Of a stretch of 64,000 bases of DNA, positions 52,112-64,000 are shown piece after piece. A program made the position numbers and the translations under genes. The notes under the pieces are model-generated. The model saw only the letters and a program-made list of their open reading frames with translations. It made no database searches and had not been told where the DNA came from. Source of the DNA: Mugil cephalus (taxonomy: Eukaryota; Chordata; Actinopteri; Mugiliformes; Mugilidae); the NCBI RefSeq assembly GCF_022458985.1, contig NC_061785.1, forward strand, positions 5,260,204 through 5,324,203, in the 5' to 3' direction. Each line of letters begins with the position of its first letter. Within the stretch, counting starts at the first letter, position 1.

Positions 52112-53586
52112 TTTATTGAGTGATATGAGCAACACGGGGGCAGCTAGCCATGCAGAGGACTAGCCTCGCAGCGGGAGGTGTTGAGGTGAGATGGGGAGGT
52201 TTACCTGGTAATACTGATCCTGAGCCAATCGTGGTTCTAGTCAGTGACGATAATGTTCATTTTGGAGGAGCTTTATCCAAGTCCAGATTTGCAAAAAAAT
52301 AAATAAAAATGCACGTGTATACACTGACACATGTGTGGCTATGCTGGATAGAAAGCAAAGTGAGTGACTAGAACTGTTGTGCATAGTATCGAGAGAAGAT
52401 TTGTGCTGAGTGGGATAGATGTTACTGAGCAAACAGATGCATTCTTGTAGGTAAGTAGTAAGACAATAATCTCCTGTTAGTTATAACTGTGGAATTAATG
52501 CCCTTAGTTGGCTCCTGGATAGCTGCAAACCTCTTCAGAGCAAATATATACAGTATCTTTAACAGGCTATTTACAAATATGTTATCATAGTCGTATTTAC
52601 AGTTATTGCCACGATAAAGGCAGTATTATGTCACCGCCTTATGGTTTCTAATGACAGAGCGATAAATTATATGTAGTGAGGCATCTTCTCAATCTTGAAT
52701 GCTGGGAGGAACCATTCAAAGAAAAGTTCAGGCTTTCTGAGAGACGTCCCTTTAAACTACAACATTGAATTTGGTTTTTAATCAGTCATCCTGGACTATT
52801 TCTTCGCTCTAATCTAAAAAAAAAAAAAAAAGAAGAAGAATATCGTTGTTGTGCACGACCAGATATGAATATTACAGGACGTTACGTACAGATAAACGCT
52901 CAAAATATACAGACGGGAAGCAGATTCTAGTGGTTGATTTTTAGAGCTAACAGAGACCAGAGTGAATAATAAAAAAATAAAATAAAAAAACTGTGTGTGT
53001 GCAGAGACAGAGAGTGCGATTGAAGGGCATACTGAGAGCGAAACTCCCCCGAGGTGCACGCAAAGCATTTGTCACATCGGAGCTGTGAAGAGCACAAACG
53101 TACAATTTCTAATCACCCGAGAGTCGTCTGAAACTCAGAGGACTCTTCAGTGTGGTAGGACATTCATTTAACCAAGATTTTTTTTGGACATAATGTAATA
53201 CCTGAATCTCTTCTTCCCCAGCAGGAGTGACGCGTATGCACATTATGAACCCATGTTACAAGAGCAAACATGTCGGGCTGCAGCCTGCACGTGAAAACGG
53301 CTTCACCCCTTTAACTGAACCTAAACGAACATTAAACCAAGATGTGTTTTTGCACAGGCAACTACAATGAACAGCTACAGTCACAATCTCTTACGTCTCG
53401 TTTTCTCTACGCGAAATGAAGACACTTTGCTCACAACGTCCTTTGAGCTTGGACGCTCCTTGACATCATGATAAAATAGTCCTTTCTTCTTTTTTTCACA
53501 AGTGGATGGCCAGTGGAGATGGCTATTGAGGTAGCCAGACTGCCTGCACCTCTTTAACACAATGCTACATTTCTTTTGTGAGTATT

Positions 53587-53620
<34 letters not shown>

Positions 53621-53890
53621 AAACCACACCAGTTGTGCTACAAGAAAAGTAGCTCCAGAGACGAGCGTCCGTCCTTTTAAGTCTCCAAATTTAAAGCCTT
53701 CAGCAGTAAAAAGAAAAGCAAATCCGCTCAAGCCGCTAATTCACTGCTGCTTCTTTTTTTTCTTTTTTTTTGCTTTTTTGTTTTTTTTGAAAGGGTGGAG
53801 GTGTGTGGTTGGTGTTCAGTGAGGTGTTGGCTAAACACTCCTGAGGATTCTTCCTTCACCGTATCGAAGTCGAGGAGGAATGTGCTGCCG
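52112..53890 (-). other. stac2: Probable stac2 3' UTR
   Basis: About 1.8 kb between the stac2 stop and an AATAAA on the minus strand (52117-52112). No other gene was seen. Contains TA and T-rich tracts (53585-53620, 53751-53790). Confidence 0.5.
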
Positions 53891-56800
53891 TCATATTTCT
53901 AGCAGATACTTCACAGGGACCAGGCCTCTCTTCTTCCCGCTGCTCAGCCGCAGGAAGCCGTCAGTCTCCTCGTTCTTCCCCACGCAGATCTGTGGACGGG
54001 GGGGGTCGGTGGGTGAGGGAAAGAAGGGAAGAGAGGAGCAGGAGCAGGAGGAGGGGCAAGTGACATGCACTGATGTGAGAGAGGTTTTTGGACCGAGGCA
54101 AAAAGTGAGCTGCACCGAAAGCAATATCATGCCGTCCCCTGAAATCTCAGCAGTTTTCTGCATTAATTTGCATGAGTACAGTATTTATGTGTCAAATGTG
54201 TGTGTGTGTGTTACGACGTTCACCTGGGCCTCTTTCACAGTCATCTGGCCTTTGTCTCGGTTGCCGTGGAAACCTGCGGTGACCTTCCACACGCGCTCGC
54301 CGGGGCGGACCCGCTGCACAAAGTTGGCCGGGAAAAATCCCACCTTGTCTCTGCTTTTCCCCTGAAGGACACACCCGAACACGGACAAAAGCAGATTTAT
54401 TTTTATTTTTCCTCTCTTGTTTCCGAGGTAACTTCCACTACAGCGCCGCACAGTCCTCAGCGGAGCGGAAACAATTACGAATCCTTCCGTTTCCTTTTTG
54501 TTTATTTGACCAGATCCCAAAAAAAGATGCATCACAGTAACATGAAAGTAAATGAGAATAGAATAGAATAGAATAGAATGTGTGCATGTGATGTCACAGC
54601 AAGCGGATGTCTCCATGGTTACAGTCACTGAGCGGTAAAAAAAAGTGACAGTTGTGCAGATTAGCAGCATTTAGCCGTTTGCATCATAGGCTAAATTGTA
54701 AAATTTAAAAAAAATTTATTTTCTGATGAAGTCAAACCTTAAGTTACTTCTTAAGTTACATTCTGGAGGGCTGTTAGTCAGATAAGATTGTGGATATTGT
54801 TGTTGTTTTGGCGTAGTTTGGTTAACGTTACTTCTCAGTAAAGCTCTTAGCGTTAGCATATTTTATTTAGCTCCATACATCATAACTGAAATGATCTAAA
54901 ACTAACTTAAAACTAACTGAAACTGAGGCTAATCCACTTTTCCAAATACATACTAGTTCCTATGGATCATTGTCGAGTCCCATTGTCTTTAATAATCCAT
55001 ATTTTTCCAGGTCTCGCTGTATTTACTGTTACATTTTCACCATGTTTTTGCTGCCCATGGGGCGTGGCCTTAATGCATACCCTCTATAAAATACAACACA
55101 CAGACATCAACATAACAGCAAAATCAATAGTAATAGAAGCAGTAAGAGCAGTGCAACAGGAAGATAACGTGCATGTCTGTGAAAAACAGAGACAACAGTG
55201 TCTCAGTAGTGCTGTTTCTAATTATAATAAACCTCCATAATTAGCAAGAAAATGGAAATAAAGAGATTTTTTTTTTTTTTTTTTTACCACCACTAGCGCA
55301 AAAAAAAAAAAAAAAAAAGTGTTTGTGGAGTCCTAATCCCCTCTTCTCCTCTGAGGCTCTGGCAAACACAAGCGTGCAAAGCCCATGAGTGCCGGACTCA
55401 CGTGACTTTAAATGTTGAAGTCAAACGATGGCTCCTCCACATGAAGCAGTTAAGCATGCTCCCAGATTTATGTGCAGTTTTGCAGAGTGAATATGTAGCT
55501 GCTCTCATGTGCATTTTGCATTCAAGTCATTTTACACAACGAAATACTGAGCAATGCACAAAATGTCAGTATTTGTAGTTCTGTTTTCTTGTTTACACAA
55601 CAAAATCTGACATAATATTTAGTTTAATGACATTTTAAATGAGTCTCTTAGCACCACAAATACTAAAATCTGGCTACTCTGCTGTCATTCAGTTGAAGTA
55701 GATAACTCACTACTTCCCTTTGGTGTTTTAATATCTGTCATCTGGCAGGTAAAAGTTAAACCTACAACTGTCTTCTTCATATTAACTAGCTCTGCTAACA
55801 CACCTCCTCTCCTTCGAGTGTTTTCCCCTCAGCCCTGAGGTCTTATCACCTCTGAGCTGCTCAGCTTTGAAAAGAAGAATTTTAACTATCTACTCAAAGG
55901 CGACGGCGGAGATTTCTAGTGATAATAATTTATTTAACTAAGTGCTGGCTTAGTAAAAAAAAAAGTAATACTCTTGAAATATTCACAGGACAGACAGAGA
56001 CATATTATTTTTTTTTTTATCACAGCCCACCTTCCACCAGTCCTCGTTGGAGTCATCTGTGACTTGAACTCTGTCGCCGGGCCTGCAGAGAAAAAAGATA
56101 AGCAAAGTACATCATCTACAAATGTGCTGCATGATAGATTAACATTTTGGGAAATGTGTTTTCTTGCTGTGTACTTGATGTGTCTTTTTCCCCCTCAGTG
56201 TCGAAATATTCAGTTAGTACACAGCGTGTTGTGGTTTAAATAAAGAGCTCCTGGTGGCTACGTGTACAAAAACAACAATCACATTAAAGGTTATTAAATT
56301 ATTAGATTCTACGGGGTCTTAAAATAAAACTACTTACGCCAGAGGTGTTCTGGGTCAAATTTCATCAGAAGGCATCTGGAAGAGTCTGGGTGGTCTTATA
56401 GTTTTTGATCTGTGGTTTTAATTTGATTATACTGAGAGATATACAGCAGTTTCTGCCATATTATGGGGTTAGAGGATGGGAAAGATTCCTATTGTGTGCT
56501 GCTACTGATGGGGATGTGTTTATATCCTCTGTATATAAAGTGGAGAATACAGGTCACTTAGTTTAGCTTAGCATAAAGACTGGAAACAAGGGGACATACC
56601 TAGCCTTCCTCCTTTAATTAGCTTTCTTTTCAGTATTGTTACATTCATTATGGTTTATTTGTTGGACGGTGCATAGGGATTTGTCATTATTAAAGAAATA
56701 AAAGGTAAGAAACTAGTCTTTCTGTGTAGGAACTCTCATCTTTGTGCTGCAGGAAGAGAAATAAACATGATATTTTTCACAATTTCCTTCTTCTTTAAGA

Positions 56801-59258
56801 TGCCTCATGAGTTATCAGGTCTAGATTCGGCTACAATGAGCACGCCATCCTCATCACTCTGGTTCCCTTCTTGTACAAACGTCTCAATGAAATTTTTCAT
56901 CTGTCTTGCACAGACAGACGTTTCCCTCCGGACTAGCGGTGGATGTCGGGCCACACTCAGCAGTTTCCTGCAGCTACTAACACGCAAAGACTACTTTCTG
57001 CCACATTCTCAATGCAGCTGTTTGTCCTTCCCCAACCTCCCACCCCGAGCTCTGCACCCCTCTACCACCACCCTGCTGAGGAGGCAGCTGCTGTGTGAAT
57101 GTCAGGAAATTTTTTGAACCAAGCACGCACTTCTTCCTTTTCTCACCTGGTTACCGTCACCCACACGAATGCAAACACACACGCACACGAAAAATACAAA
57201 CGACTAACTGTAGTTCCAAGTCGTTCTTCTCCTGAGGCAGAAACTTGTAGAGGGCCACATAGGTGTGAATGGAGTGAACCTCCACTCGCTTGGGAGTCTG
57301 GCGAAAAAAAACAAAAAGTAGGTTTTAAAAATGTTGTTCCTCGTGCAGAGGTCCTGACAGTGAGCAAGTTCGAAGAGATGGGCCGAAAATAATAAGCCGA
57401 AAAACAAAAGAGGAACGCTGACTACACACCTTCAGGCTGACCCTGTCTTCTGAATCAGCCTTCTCGCTTTCAGGAGGGGTGAGCACTGCAGAGAGACACA
57501 TGCATAAAAAACACACACACAAAAAAAAGAAGAAGAAGAAGACAGGGGGAAAGACAATATCCATGAGACAAAGAAAGGTCACGTGTGAAAATAGAATGAG
57601 GAGGAGGAGGAGGAGGGGAGACAGACAGAAAAGAGGAGACAGGGAGCTCTTGTCACTTTGTGGCAAATGGAAAGCGAGACAGAAGCGAAGGTCATCTACT
57701 GTAAAGAAGCAGCAGTACAAACAGAGATGATCTCTTCTCCTGGGACTGAAGACAGAGATGGAAATGTCCTGGCTACACACACACACACACACACAACCTC
57801 TACACCGTATCTTAGATTAATGTTAATGGAAGGGCCGTCGCAAGTGGAAAGGCAAACTAGGCAATTGCCTGGGGCTCCAAGCTGGAAAAGAGGCCCCCAG
57901 AGACGTCTGATATTGGTTGGATCTTCTAGTATAAATGCTACATTAAACAAATGGGGGTGGGTGGGGGCTGCAAGTTGCCTCTTGCCAGGGGCCCCCAGAG
58001 GGTCTTCAAACAGCCCATAACCTTTATAATATTCCCATCACTTCTTACCTGCTGCTGTTGGCTAGGCTAGTTAGCTTGTGTCTTCTTGTTGGTAGCTGAC
58101 GGCTAACCTGCTGATTAGCTTTTCACCTGGACTAGGCTTCTAAATGTGTTTTGCCTCGGATCACGGCACAAGGGATTGTAACATCTTATCCTGTGTATTT
58201 ATGAAGTATCCTTTATAAAGCAGAACAACATTTGTGTTTCACCTAAAATAAAATGTAACGTTTCAACATGACACGACAACATGACTGTAAATTAACACAG
58301 TTTTGTGACTAATGCGTGAACGTTCTTCTGACGATCAGTTTGCAAGACCTTTCAAAAACTAGGAAAAAATACTAATACTAAAAAGGAGGAAACCCATACC
58401 AGAACACCAGCCAACCACAGTCATCCAGTCTGTTAGCTTAGCACAGAAGAAAAAAAAAACACTAACAACCCAATATTTATTTGTCGTGTAGGTGTGAAAA
58501 CAATGATTCTCTGTTTCACTGGGGTTTCATGCAGAGGACGATTTCTTGGTCAAGAGCAAAGTGACTTCCTGGAGAATCTGCTCGATGCCTGACAACCTCA
58601 CAGTAGCGACAATCACTCATAACATGCGAGTCGCCCTGTAGGGACTTTTTGCCACGTCTAAAAAAAAGGAGGGGGATCACTACTGACATAGAAATGTGCA
58701 AGGTGAGTAAAGGAAACAGCGACGCCATAGTGGGATTTTGAGTCGTTAGTTAGAAATTTAAAGGACACTCACTTCCTGGGATGTGTTCCTCCTCCGGTAT
58801 GGGCTGGTTTTCTAGTGTGTCTTGCAGCTTTTCCGCCTAGAACAGCAACAATATTCTTGAGCCCGGTTAGCATGAACTTATGTATTTCATACGTGGGTGT
58901 TTTTCTACCTCGTGACACGGTGATTCTGAGATACTGCTGAAGCTGGAGCGACTCAACTGAGCCAGCGACGTTCCATAGCGCAGGGCCTCGTACACGGGGT
59001 CGACCATGACGTTATCCGCCTCTAGAAACGGAAACAGCAAACAAAGCAACACAGAGAGAGACAGAGGCCTGTAAGGCATCAAGGGCTGAAGAGAACAGAC
59101 ACGGTAATTGTTCATCCTGAAAATCCAGTAGTTTGCTTCTGTGATAAATCAGCCAGCGACTCCCATCACTCACCCTGAGCAGCAGGAGCCTCTCTGACCA
59201 CACCCAGTGGATCACTGGTTAGCAGAGGAGAGCTGAAGTTTCTCTTAAAAGCTCCGGT
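53891..59258 (-). CDS. stac2: STAC2, SH3 and cysteine-rich domain protein 2, 5' part off the right edge
   Basis: Exons visible: 59174-59258, 58909-59021, 58773-58836, 57430-57485, 57209-57297, 56031-56082, 54224-54361 and 53891-53989, with matching phases (232 codons before or at the stop). The first SH3 domain runs [57 protein letters not shown]; the second follows from [11 protein letters not shown] to [17 protein letters not shown]. The RVRPGE and GLVPV forms fit STAC2 better than STAC1 or STAC3. STAC proteins bind the II-III loop of L-type calcium channels and slow their inactivation; STAC2 is mainly neuronal. The acidic linker ([19 protein letters not shown]) lies before the SH3 pair. 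The C1 zinc finger and N-terminus were not found up to 64000, so a large 5' intron probably runs off the edge. Identity is strong. Confidence 0.94.
54578..55089. mobile_element. MITE-like element, TATAGAGGGT family, copy C
   Basis: Shares CTCCATGGTTACAG, TCTTAGCGTTAGCATATTTT and GGGGCGTGGCC with copies A and B and ends ACCCTCTATA. The left end has drifted. It lies in the stac2 intron before the 54224-54361 exon. Confidence 0.7.
55267..55318. repeat. T19 / A19 palindromic tract
   Basis: Nineteen T, 14 bases, then nineteen A: a potential hairpin or cruciform in a stac2 intron. Could be two poly(A) tails of head-to-head retroposons. Confidence 0.9.
57835..58010. mobile_element. Dispersed repeat, GGCAATTGCC/GGGGCCCCCAGAG type
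   Basis: GGCAAACTAGGCAATTGCCT and CCAGGGGCCCCCAGAGGGTC are phrases of a GC-rich fish DNA repeat. No coding content; stac2 intron. Confidence 0.4.
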
Positions 59259-59749
59259 CTGACACATCAGGAGAAGAGGAAGGGAGGACAGTGGAAGGAG
59301 AAATGTTACTTGAGGCGTTAAATAAAGACAGAATGGAGGAAGTAATGCTATGCTGTGAGACAAAACGTGTGTGGGTTTATCCTAGAAAAGTGGACCTGCA
59401 GTAAATCTCAGTTTAAAATATGTTTTTGTTTTTCAAATTTCTTCAGTTTAATTAAATTAGTTTTGGGACAATTGGGCAACGCCGACACTGGATGAATTTC
59501 CTTCAGCCTATTATTTAGATGTTAAAAGTATCATGTAAAAGACAAATGCATAAAATAGGGAACGTATATTTTGGTTTTTATTAATTTAGCTGCACCAACA
59601 AATCATATTTATGATAGTTCAACAAACAACACCTGAAGATTGCTGCATTAAAAGCCTTCGTATTAAAAGTTGACGTCACAATGAGGTTTATTTGTCTAAT
59701 TTCATCAGAAGACAGGTACTTTATGAGTTTTGGATCTAATGGTGTTTTT

Positions 59750-59976
59750 TGTGTGTGTGTGTGTGTCTGTGTCAGGCTGCATCCTGCTGCTGCCATCAAG
59801 GAGTGTCATTGCTATGGGGTGGGGGGGTCTGGTCTGGTGTATACATCTAAGTAACATCCACATGAATAAATGTCAAGCTAAACGTTTCCCATCAGAACAA
59901 TGAATTGTCCTAAGATGGTTGATGTTATTCACTTCTCCTGTTAGTGGTCTTAATGTTGTGGCTGATCGGTGCATAA
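59750..59976 (-). mobile_element. ATCAGCCACAACATTA family copy
   Basis: Ends in CTTAATGTTGTGGCTGATCG, with shared interior CAGGCTGCATCCTGCTG and AGGAGTGTCATTGCTATGGG. Confidence 0.65.
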
Positions 59977-60318
59977 CCTCAATATATTTAAGTAAACAAA
60001 CTAAATTAACAAAATCTGTGCCAGTGCCGACAAATATATTGATGTAACAATATGCACGACTTGTACAAGTGAATATATATAAAATTTTAAAAATCCAGCG
60101 TCATTATAACACATGTCTGACTTTACACACTTCCAACAATGTCAATGAAACATTTTTACGTTATATATGTTATATCAGACTGTACAAGTACCACAGAAGA
60201 AGAAGGACATGTCAATTCATGCCTCTTAACCCTCCACCTCCATTAAAGTTAGTCATTAATGTTGAACTGAATCTCATGAAAGGAGTTTTTCTTTATTTTC
60301 AACACTACTTGGATCACA

Positions 60319-60340
60319 GAACTACACTTCCCAGAGTGCA
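60319..60340 (+). promoter_or_regulatory. ZNF143/Staf-type motif
   Basis: GAACTACACTTCCCAGAGTGC matches the ZNF143 (SBS) consensus RACTACANNTCCCRRNRNGC closely. It lies deep in a stac2 intron, with no CpG island visible around it. Confidence 0.55.
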
Positions 60341-60650
60341 CCAGGGCAACAAACCAGAGGCTCCTTTCCTGATCAGTCACTGGGACCGATTTGAAAAAAC
60401 ATGAGAAAGAGTCATTCCAACAAAAAAACTTCAGATAGTAGAAACTCCAAGTTCTCTGGGTTCAGTCCAAAGACGCTGATGGTCGGTGACATTTTTTTAT
60501 TTACTGTCTTGTTATTTGAGATGCTGCGTTCAAGTTCATGTTTAACTGGGTAAGGAACACGTGGCAGTGTTGACTTCATTGACTTTTGATGAATGAGTTT
60601 GCACTAAGTGATATTCAATTTGAGTTTGACAAATTAAAAGTATAAATATA

Positions 60651-60692
60651 AGATAGATTACTTTATTCATCCCCGAAGGGAAATTAGGTAAA
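60651..60692 (-). mobile_element. LINE/SINE tail fragment (TTTATTCATCCCCGAAGGG type)
   Basis: GATTACTTTATTCATCCCCG and AAGGGAAATT form the common fish retroposon 3' end, in reverse orientation, with a short AGAT start. Confidence 0.5.
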
Positions 60693-61886
60693 AGGACAAT
60701 ACAAAGTTAAAACTCCACTAAAAAATGTGGAAAATTCATGAAATTAAATATTAAATGTGGACTGATCTTTAAGATTGTGGATCAGCTATTTTTGTCTTTA
60801 GATTCTTCTGTATTCAATTTAAGTGGTCAATTCATTTTCCAAGTTGACATTAAGAATTAAATAAAACGTTTAATTAACTTTTGTTTCTCTGTCTTTAAAT
60901 GTTCACAACCTAATTTACTGTACAGAAAAATCGTTATGTTTGAGTTGAGAGAACTTGACAGTTGTTGATTTCTTTTCCTGAGCTCTCCAGTTTAAGGACG
61001 TCAGGAGGAAGAAAAACAGTCACGATAAATGAAGACGCTGTCGGTTTCCGCTGATAAACCTGACAGTGTAATGACTTGACGTACACAAACAAACTATATT
61101 AGTGCCAAGGAGGCAGATGAAGGTTAGATAAGCTAATGTGATCCATGAAGGAATTATCATTGCAGTAATGGTGGCAACTATCCATTACTTCTAACACTGA
61201 TTTATTCCCTCCAAGAATTTTTATCCACGTGTTGTGTGTCTGTGTGCGTCTGTGTGTGTCTGTGTGTGTGTCCCAGCAGCATGAAGGTCTATCAGATCGA
61301 GGATGAGACAGATTTGCTACTGTACAGCTTTGAAATCTGATTCTGGCTCTTTATTTAGCGAGAGAAATATGTTTAGCGGCAGCACATGACTCATCAGAGA
61401 TAGTGTTACAAAGTCTTATTTTAGAAAGAGAGGCTGTGATGAACGTGCCCAGCGCTCTGGAAATAGAAACAGTTTATTATAAAGATAGGATCTCAAAGAT
61501 TTATTTAATTGTCTGGACCTCTTTTTCGAATCTCTCGGCTTAAAGTGACGTATGTTGAAAAAGAACGTGACAAGATAAAGGAACATTTGACGGATTTTGT
61601 CGGAGGCAGAAAAAGCGACGGCTGCTCTCAGGACTCACAGATAAGACAAGAAACTCTTTTATCTCATGAGCCCAGAACAGAACCTTCACCTTTACAGCAA
61701 CGACTTTAAAACCGTGCAGTTATAATGTAGATTAATGATACATTAGACAAAATACTGTAATGTTCATAACATGTGAAGCATTTTTACCCATTTAAAAAGA
61801 TGATTAACAGTGTTTGATGGATGATGTGATGGTGTCCTGTTGGATCTGAATTCCTCTTTGTAAAATTTTGCTCAGCCACCATCTAC

Positions 61887-62542
61887 ATACACTCACTGGC
61901 CACTTTATTAGGTACACCTTGCTAGTAAAAGATTGGACCTCCTTTTGCCTTCAGAACTGCCTTAATTCTTCACTTTCATCAAGGTGTTGGAAACATTCCT
62001 CAGAGGTTTTGGTCGATATTGACATGATAGAATCACACAGTTGCTGCAGATTTGTTGGCTGCACATCTATGATGTCGATCTCCCGTTCCACCACATCCTA
62101 AAGGTTGTATTGAGATCTGGTGACTGTGGAGGCCGTTGGAGCACAGTTTTAACCAGTAGTTATTTGAGTTACTGTTGCCTTTCTATCGTCTCCAACCAGT
62201 CTGCCCATTCTCCTCTGACCTCTCACATCAACAACTGCTGCTCACTGGATATTCTCTCTTTTTCGGACCATTCTCTGTAAAAACCCTAGAGATGGTTGTG
62301 AGTGAAAATCCCAGTAGATCAGCAGTTTCTGAAACACTCAGAAACTAACAACCAGACCACGTTCAAAGTCACTTAAAACCTCTTTCTTCCTCATTCTGAT
62401 ACAAAGTTTGAACGTCACCAAGTTGTCCTGATCACTTCTACATGAATAAATGCATTGAACTGCAGCCATGTGATTGACTGATTAGTTATTTGTGTTAACA
62501 AGCGATTGAACAGGTGTACCTAATAAAGTGGCATGAGTGTAT
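61887..62542 (-). mobile_element. Tc1-like DNA transposon, internally deleted
   Basis: Terminal inverted repeats CACTTTATTAGGTACACCT and AGGTGTACCTAATAAAGTG bound about 650 bp; full relatives are about 1.2-1.6 kb. The transposase lies on the minus strand. Its 3' end (catalytic-domain region reading toward 62100) and its 5' DNA-binding part are kept, and the middle is missing. No intact frame, so it is non-autonomous. Confidence 0.8.
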
Positions 62543-62867
62543 ATTTGCTCCTTTACCTGTTGTTGTCAATACTTTTGTTACTATTATTAATATCATAAAA
62601 ATTTTACTTTTTCATTTTGTTCTTTATATTTACCTGTTCTGTTTTTATACGTTATCTTTATGCCTTAAATTATGTGTATGGATGTGTGTGCGTTTTATTA
62701 TTTATATAATGAATTTATTATCTATATTTATTTATTCTCATTTATTTAACATATATAGTCATATGTCAGGTATGTTCTCTATAAGGTTACCTAAAATATA
62801 AACTTTAAAGTATAAAGTTAAAAAAAAAAGTTACACAAACACAAATGGAAACCCAAGTGTCACCGAG

Positions 62868-62905
62868 GATCAGCCACAACATTAAAACCACTGAGGGGTG
62901 AAGTG
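62868..62905 (+). mobile_element. Terminal scrap of the ATCAGCCACAACATTA family
   Basis: GGATCAGCCACAACATTAAA and a few following bases. Confidence 0.5.
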
Positions 62906-63002
62906 AATTTATTTCTCCCTCACAACACAAGATCAGAGGAGACTGAGATCTCTGCAGGAACATACCACTGTGGTTTCACGCACATTCTGAAGCGTTAATA
63001 TT

Positions 63003-63362
63003 AAATCAGCCACAACATTATGACCACTGAAAGGAAGTAACATCAAACATCTAGTGACAATTCAGTGTTCTGCTGAGAAACTTTTGGACCTGGTATTTAT
63101 TCATGTGGATGTTACTTAGACATGTAGCGCCCACCTAATCCTCTCCAATCCTTATAGCAGTGACACTCCTTGATGGCAGCAGACGTCCCAGCAGGATCAA
63201 AGAACATGACAAACTGATCAAGTATCTGTGAGATGATCCATAGAGGAGCTACAAACACTACAGGACAACGTCAGAAGTAATTTGACAACAGAGGATCAAT
63301 ATTCAAAATATGTGCTGACTAAGCAGCTCTGGCCACCATCCAAGTCTTTTCATAATGTTGTA
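63003..63362 (+). mobile_element. ATCAGCCACAACATTA family copy, nearly full
   Basis: Left end AAATCAGCCACAACATTATG, interior TTTTGGACCTGGTATTTATT and TAGCGCCCACCTAATCC, right end TTTCATAATGTTGTA; about 360 bp. Confidence 0.65.
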
Positions 63363-64000
63363 TATTGCTCTTAGTGTCCTTGTTGTAATCTGTTGCAAAT
63401 TGCTTCACAGGAAACACAAGGGAGCAACAAAAAAGAGCTCTCTGTAAATCAACATTTATTCACTTCCTGTTAAATTATGCCAAGTAATAAGAGGCGACTG
63501 GCCTTAACTACTCCGCCAGAGCTCCAGATTAAAGAGCTGGAGGCAGATGAATGATCTCCTCTTTTATCCACTGATCTTGAATCTCTCCTTTCACATCAAA
63601 TAGCCCAGCGCAAAGTATCACAATATGTCAGTTAACAGCCACCGTGCGGCACAGCTAGGCGGCCTCGCTGTTGAACTTTATTTCACACTTGGCTCAGCTG
63701 AGATCAAGACCGGACCCAGAGGAGAAAACTCGCGTATGAGGAGAGGACAGGGATGGCTGTAAAGATTTCCTGCAGAAGCAATTATTTTGTGCGGCGCTCA
63801 GCACACCCAGCGCTCTAATAAAACGCTAAAACATCATTGAGTTTAATTAATGCTGAATACCAAAGTTTTGTCAAGATTCCAGACTCATTTAAAGCAGCTT
63901 GGTGCTGGAGATATTTTATATCGATGCACACTCCGCAAATCTGCTGAGCACGAGCCAGGGGAAGTGCTCTCAACCATATTTCTTTAAGTGAGCTGTTTAA

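Larger units (their letters stand above)
59260..64000 (-). other. stac2: Large stac2 intron, content
   Basis: No exon was recognised. Contains Tc1-derived elements (listed), a ZNF143-like site, and unique-looking blocks around 61000-61250 and 63380-64000 that could hold conserved non-coding elements. The latter is inference. Confidence 0.5.

Noticed and set aside
57325-57792. 155-residue minus-strand frame
   Set aside because: Only its part at 57430-57485 is a stac2 exon; the rest is low-complexity intron.
61868-62280. Plus-strand frames over the Tc1 element
   Set aside because: Antisense of the transposase remnant, which lies on the minus strand.

Overview
The window looks like nuclear DNA of a ray-finned (teleost) fish. 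The evidence is many short GT-AG exons, vertebrate-type tRNA genes, rpl19 and gpam proteins close to their human counterparts, and a mix of Tc1-like DNA transposons, MITEs, LINE 3' ends, a Penelope-like fragment and abundant CA, TA and ATT microsatellites. The exons given here were placed by hand from splice sites, reading phase and similarity to remembered human proteins. No database was searched.

Layout. (1) 63-6085, minus: ghdc (GH3 domain-containing), whose 3' end lies off the left edge. (2) 6573-13702, minus: four tRNA genes (Gln-CTG, His-GTG, Leu-CAG, Gln-CTG) around a FERM-domain gene of the FRMD6/FRMD1 type (7260-11514). (3) 16276-30613, minus: complete coding region of gpam, mitochondrial glycerol-3-phosphate acyltransferase, in 20 coding exons. 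It has a probable 2.4 kb 3' UTR and a non-coding or alternative first exon with promoter near 34.75-35.0 kb. (4) 36224-38697, plus: rpl19, six exons, divergent from gpam. (5) 38.75-52.1 kb: a gene desert with many transposon remnants and some non-repetitive blocks. (6) 53891-59258, minus: the 3' two thirds of stac2 (tandem SH3 domains). Its N-terminal and C1-domain exons lie off the right edge.

The genes do not form a functional unit. Gpam makes lysophosphatidic acid for glycerolipid synthesis, rpl19 is a ribosomal protein, stac2 regulates L-type calcium channels, and the FERM and GHDC proteins are membrane-associated. The neighbour pair rpl19(+) and stac2(-) matches the order I recall at human 17q12, so it is probably old vertebrate synteny. 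The rest of the order looks specific to fish.

I found no strong sign of a new multi-gene system. The points most worth a second look are: an in-frame upstream ATG in gpam exon 1; a signal-anchor-like first exon of ghdc; an unnamed TATAGAGGGT-ended MITE family (3 copies); a family of about 12 Tc1-derived short elements; a 30/31 inverted repeat in a ghdc intron; a convergent pair of CTCF-like sites between gpam and rpl19; and a ZNF143-like site in a stac2 intron.
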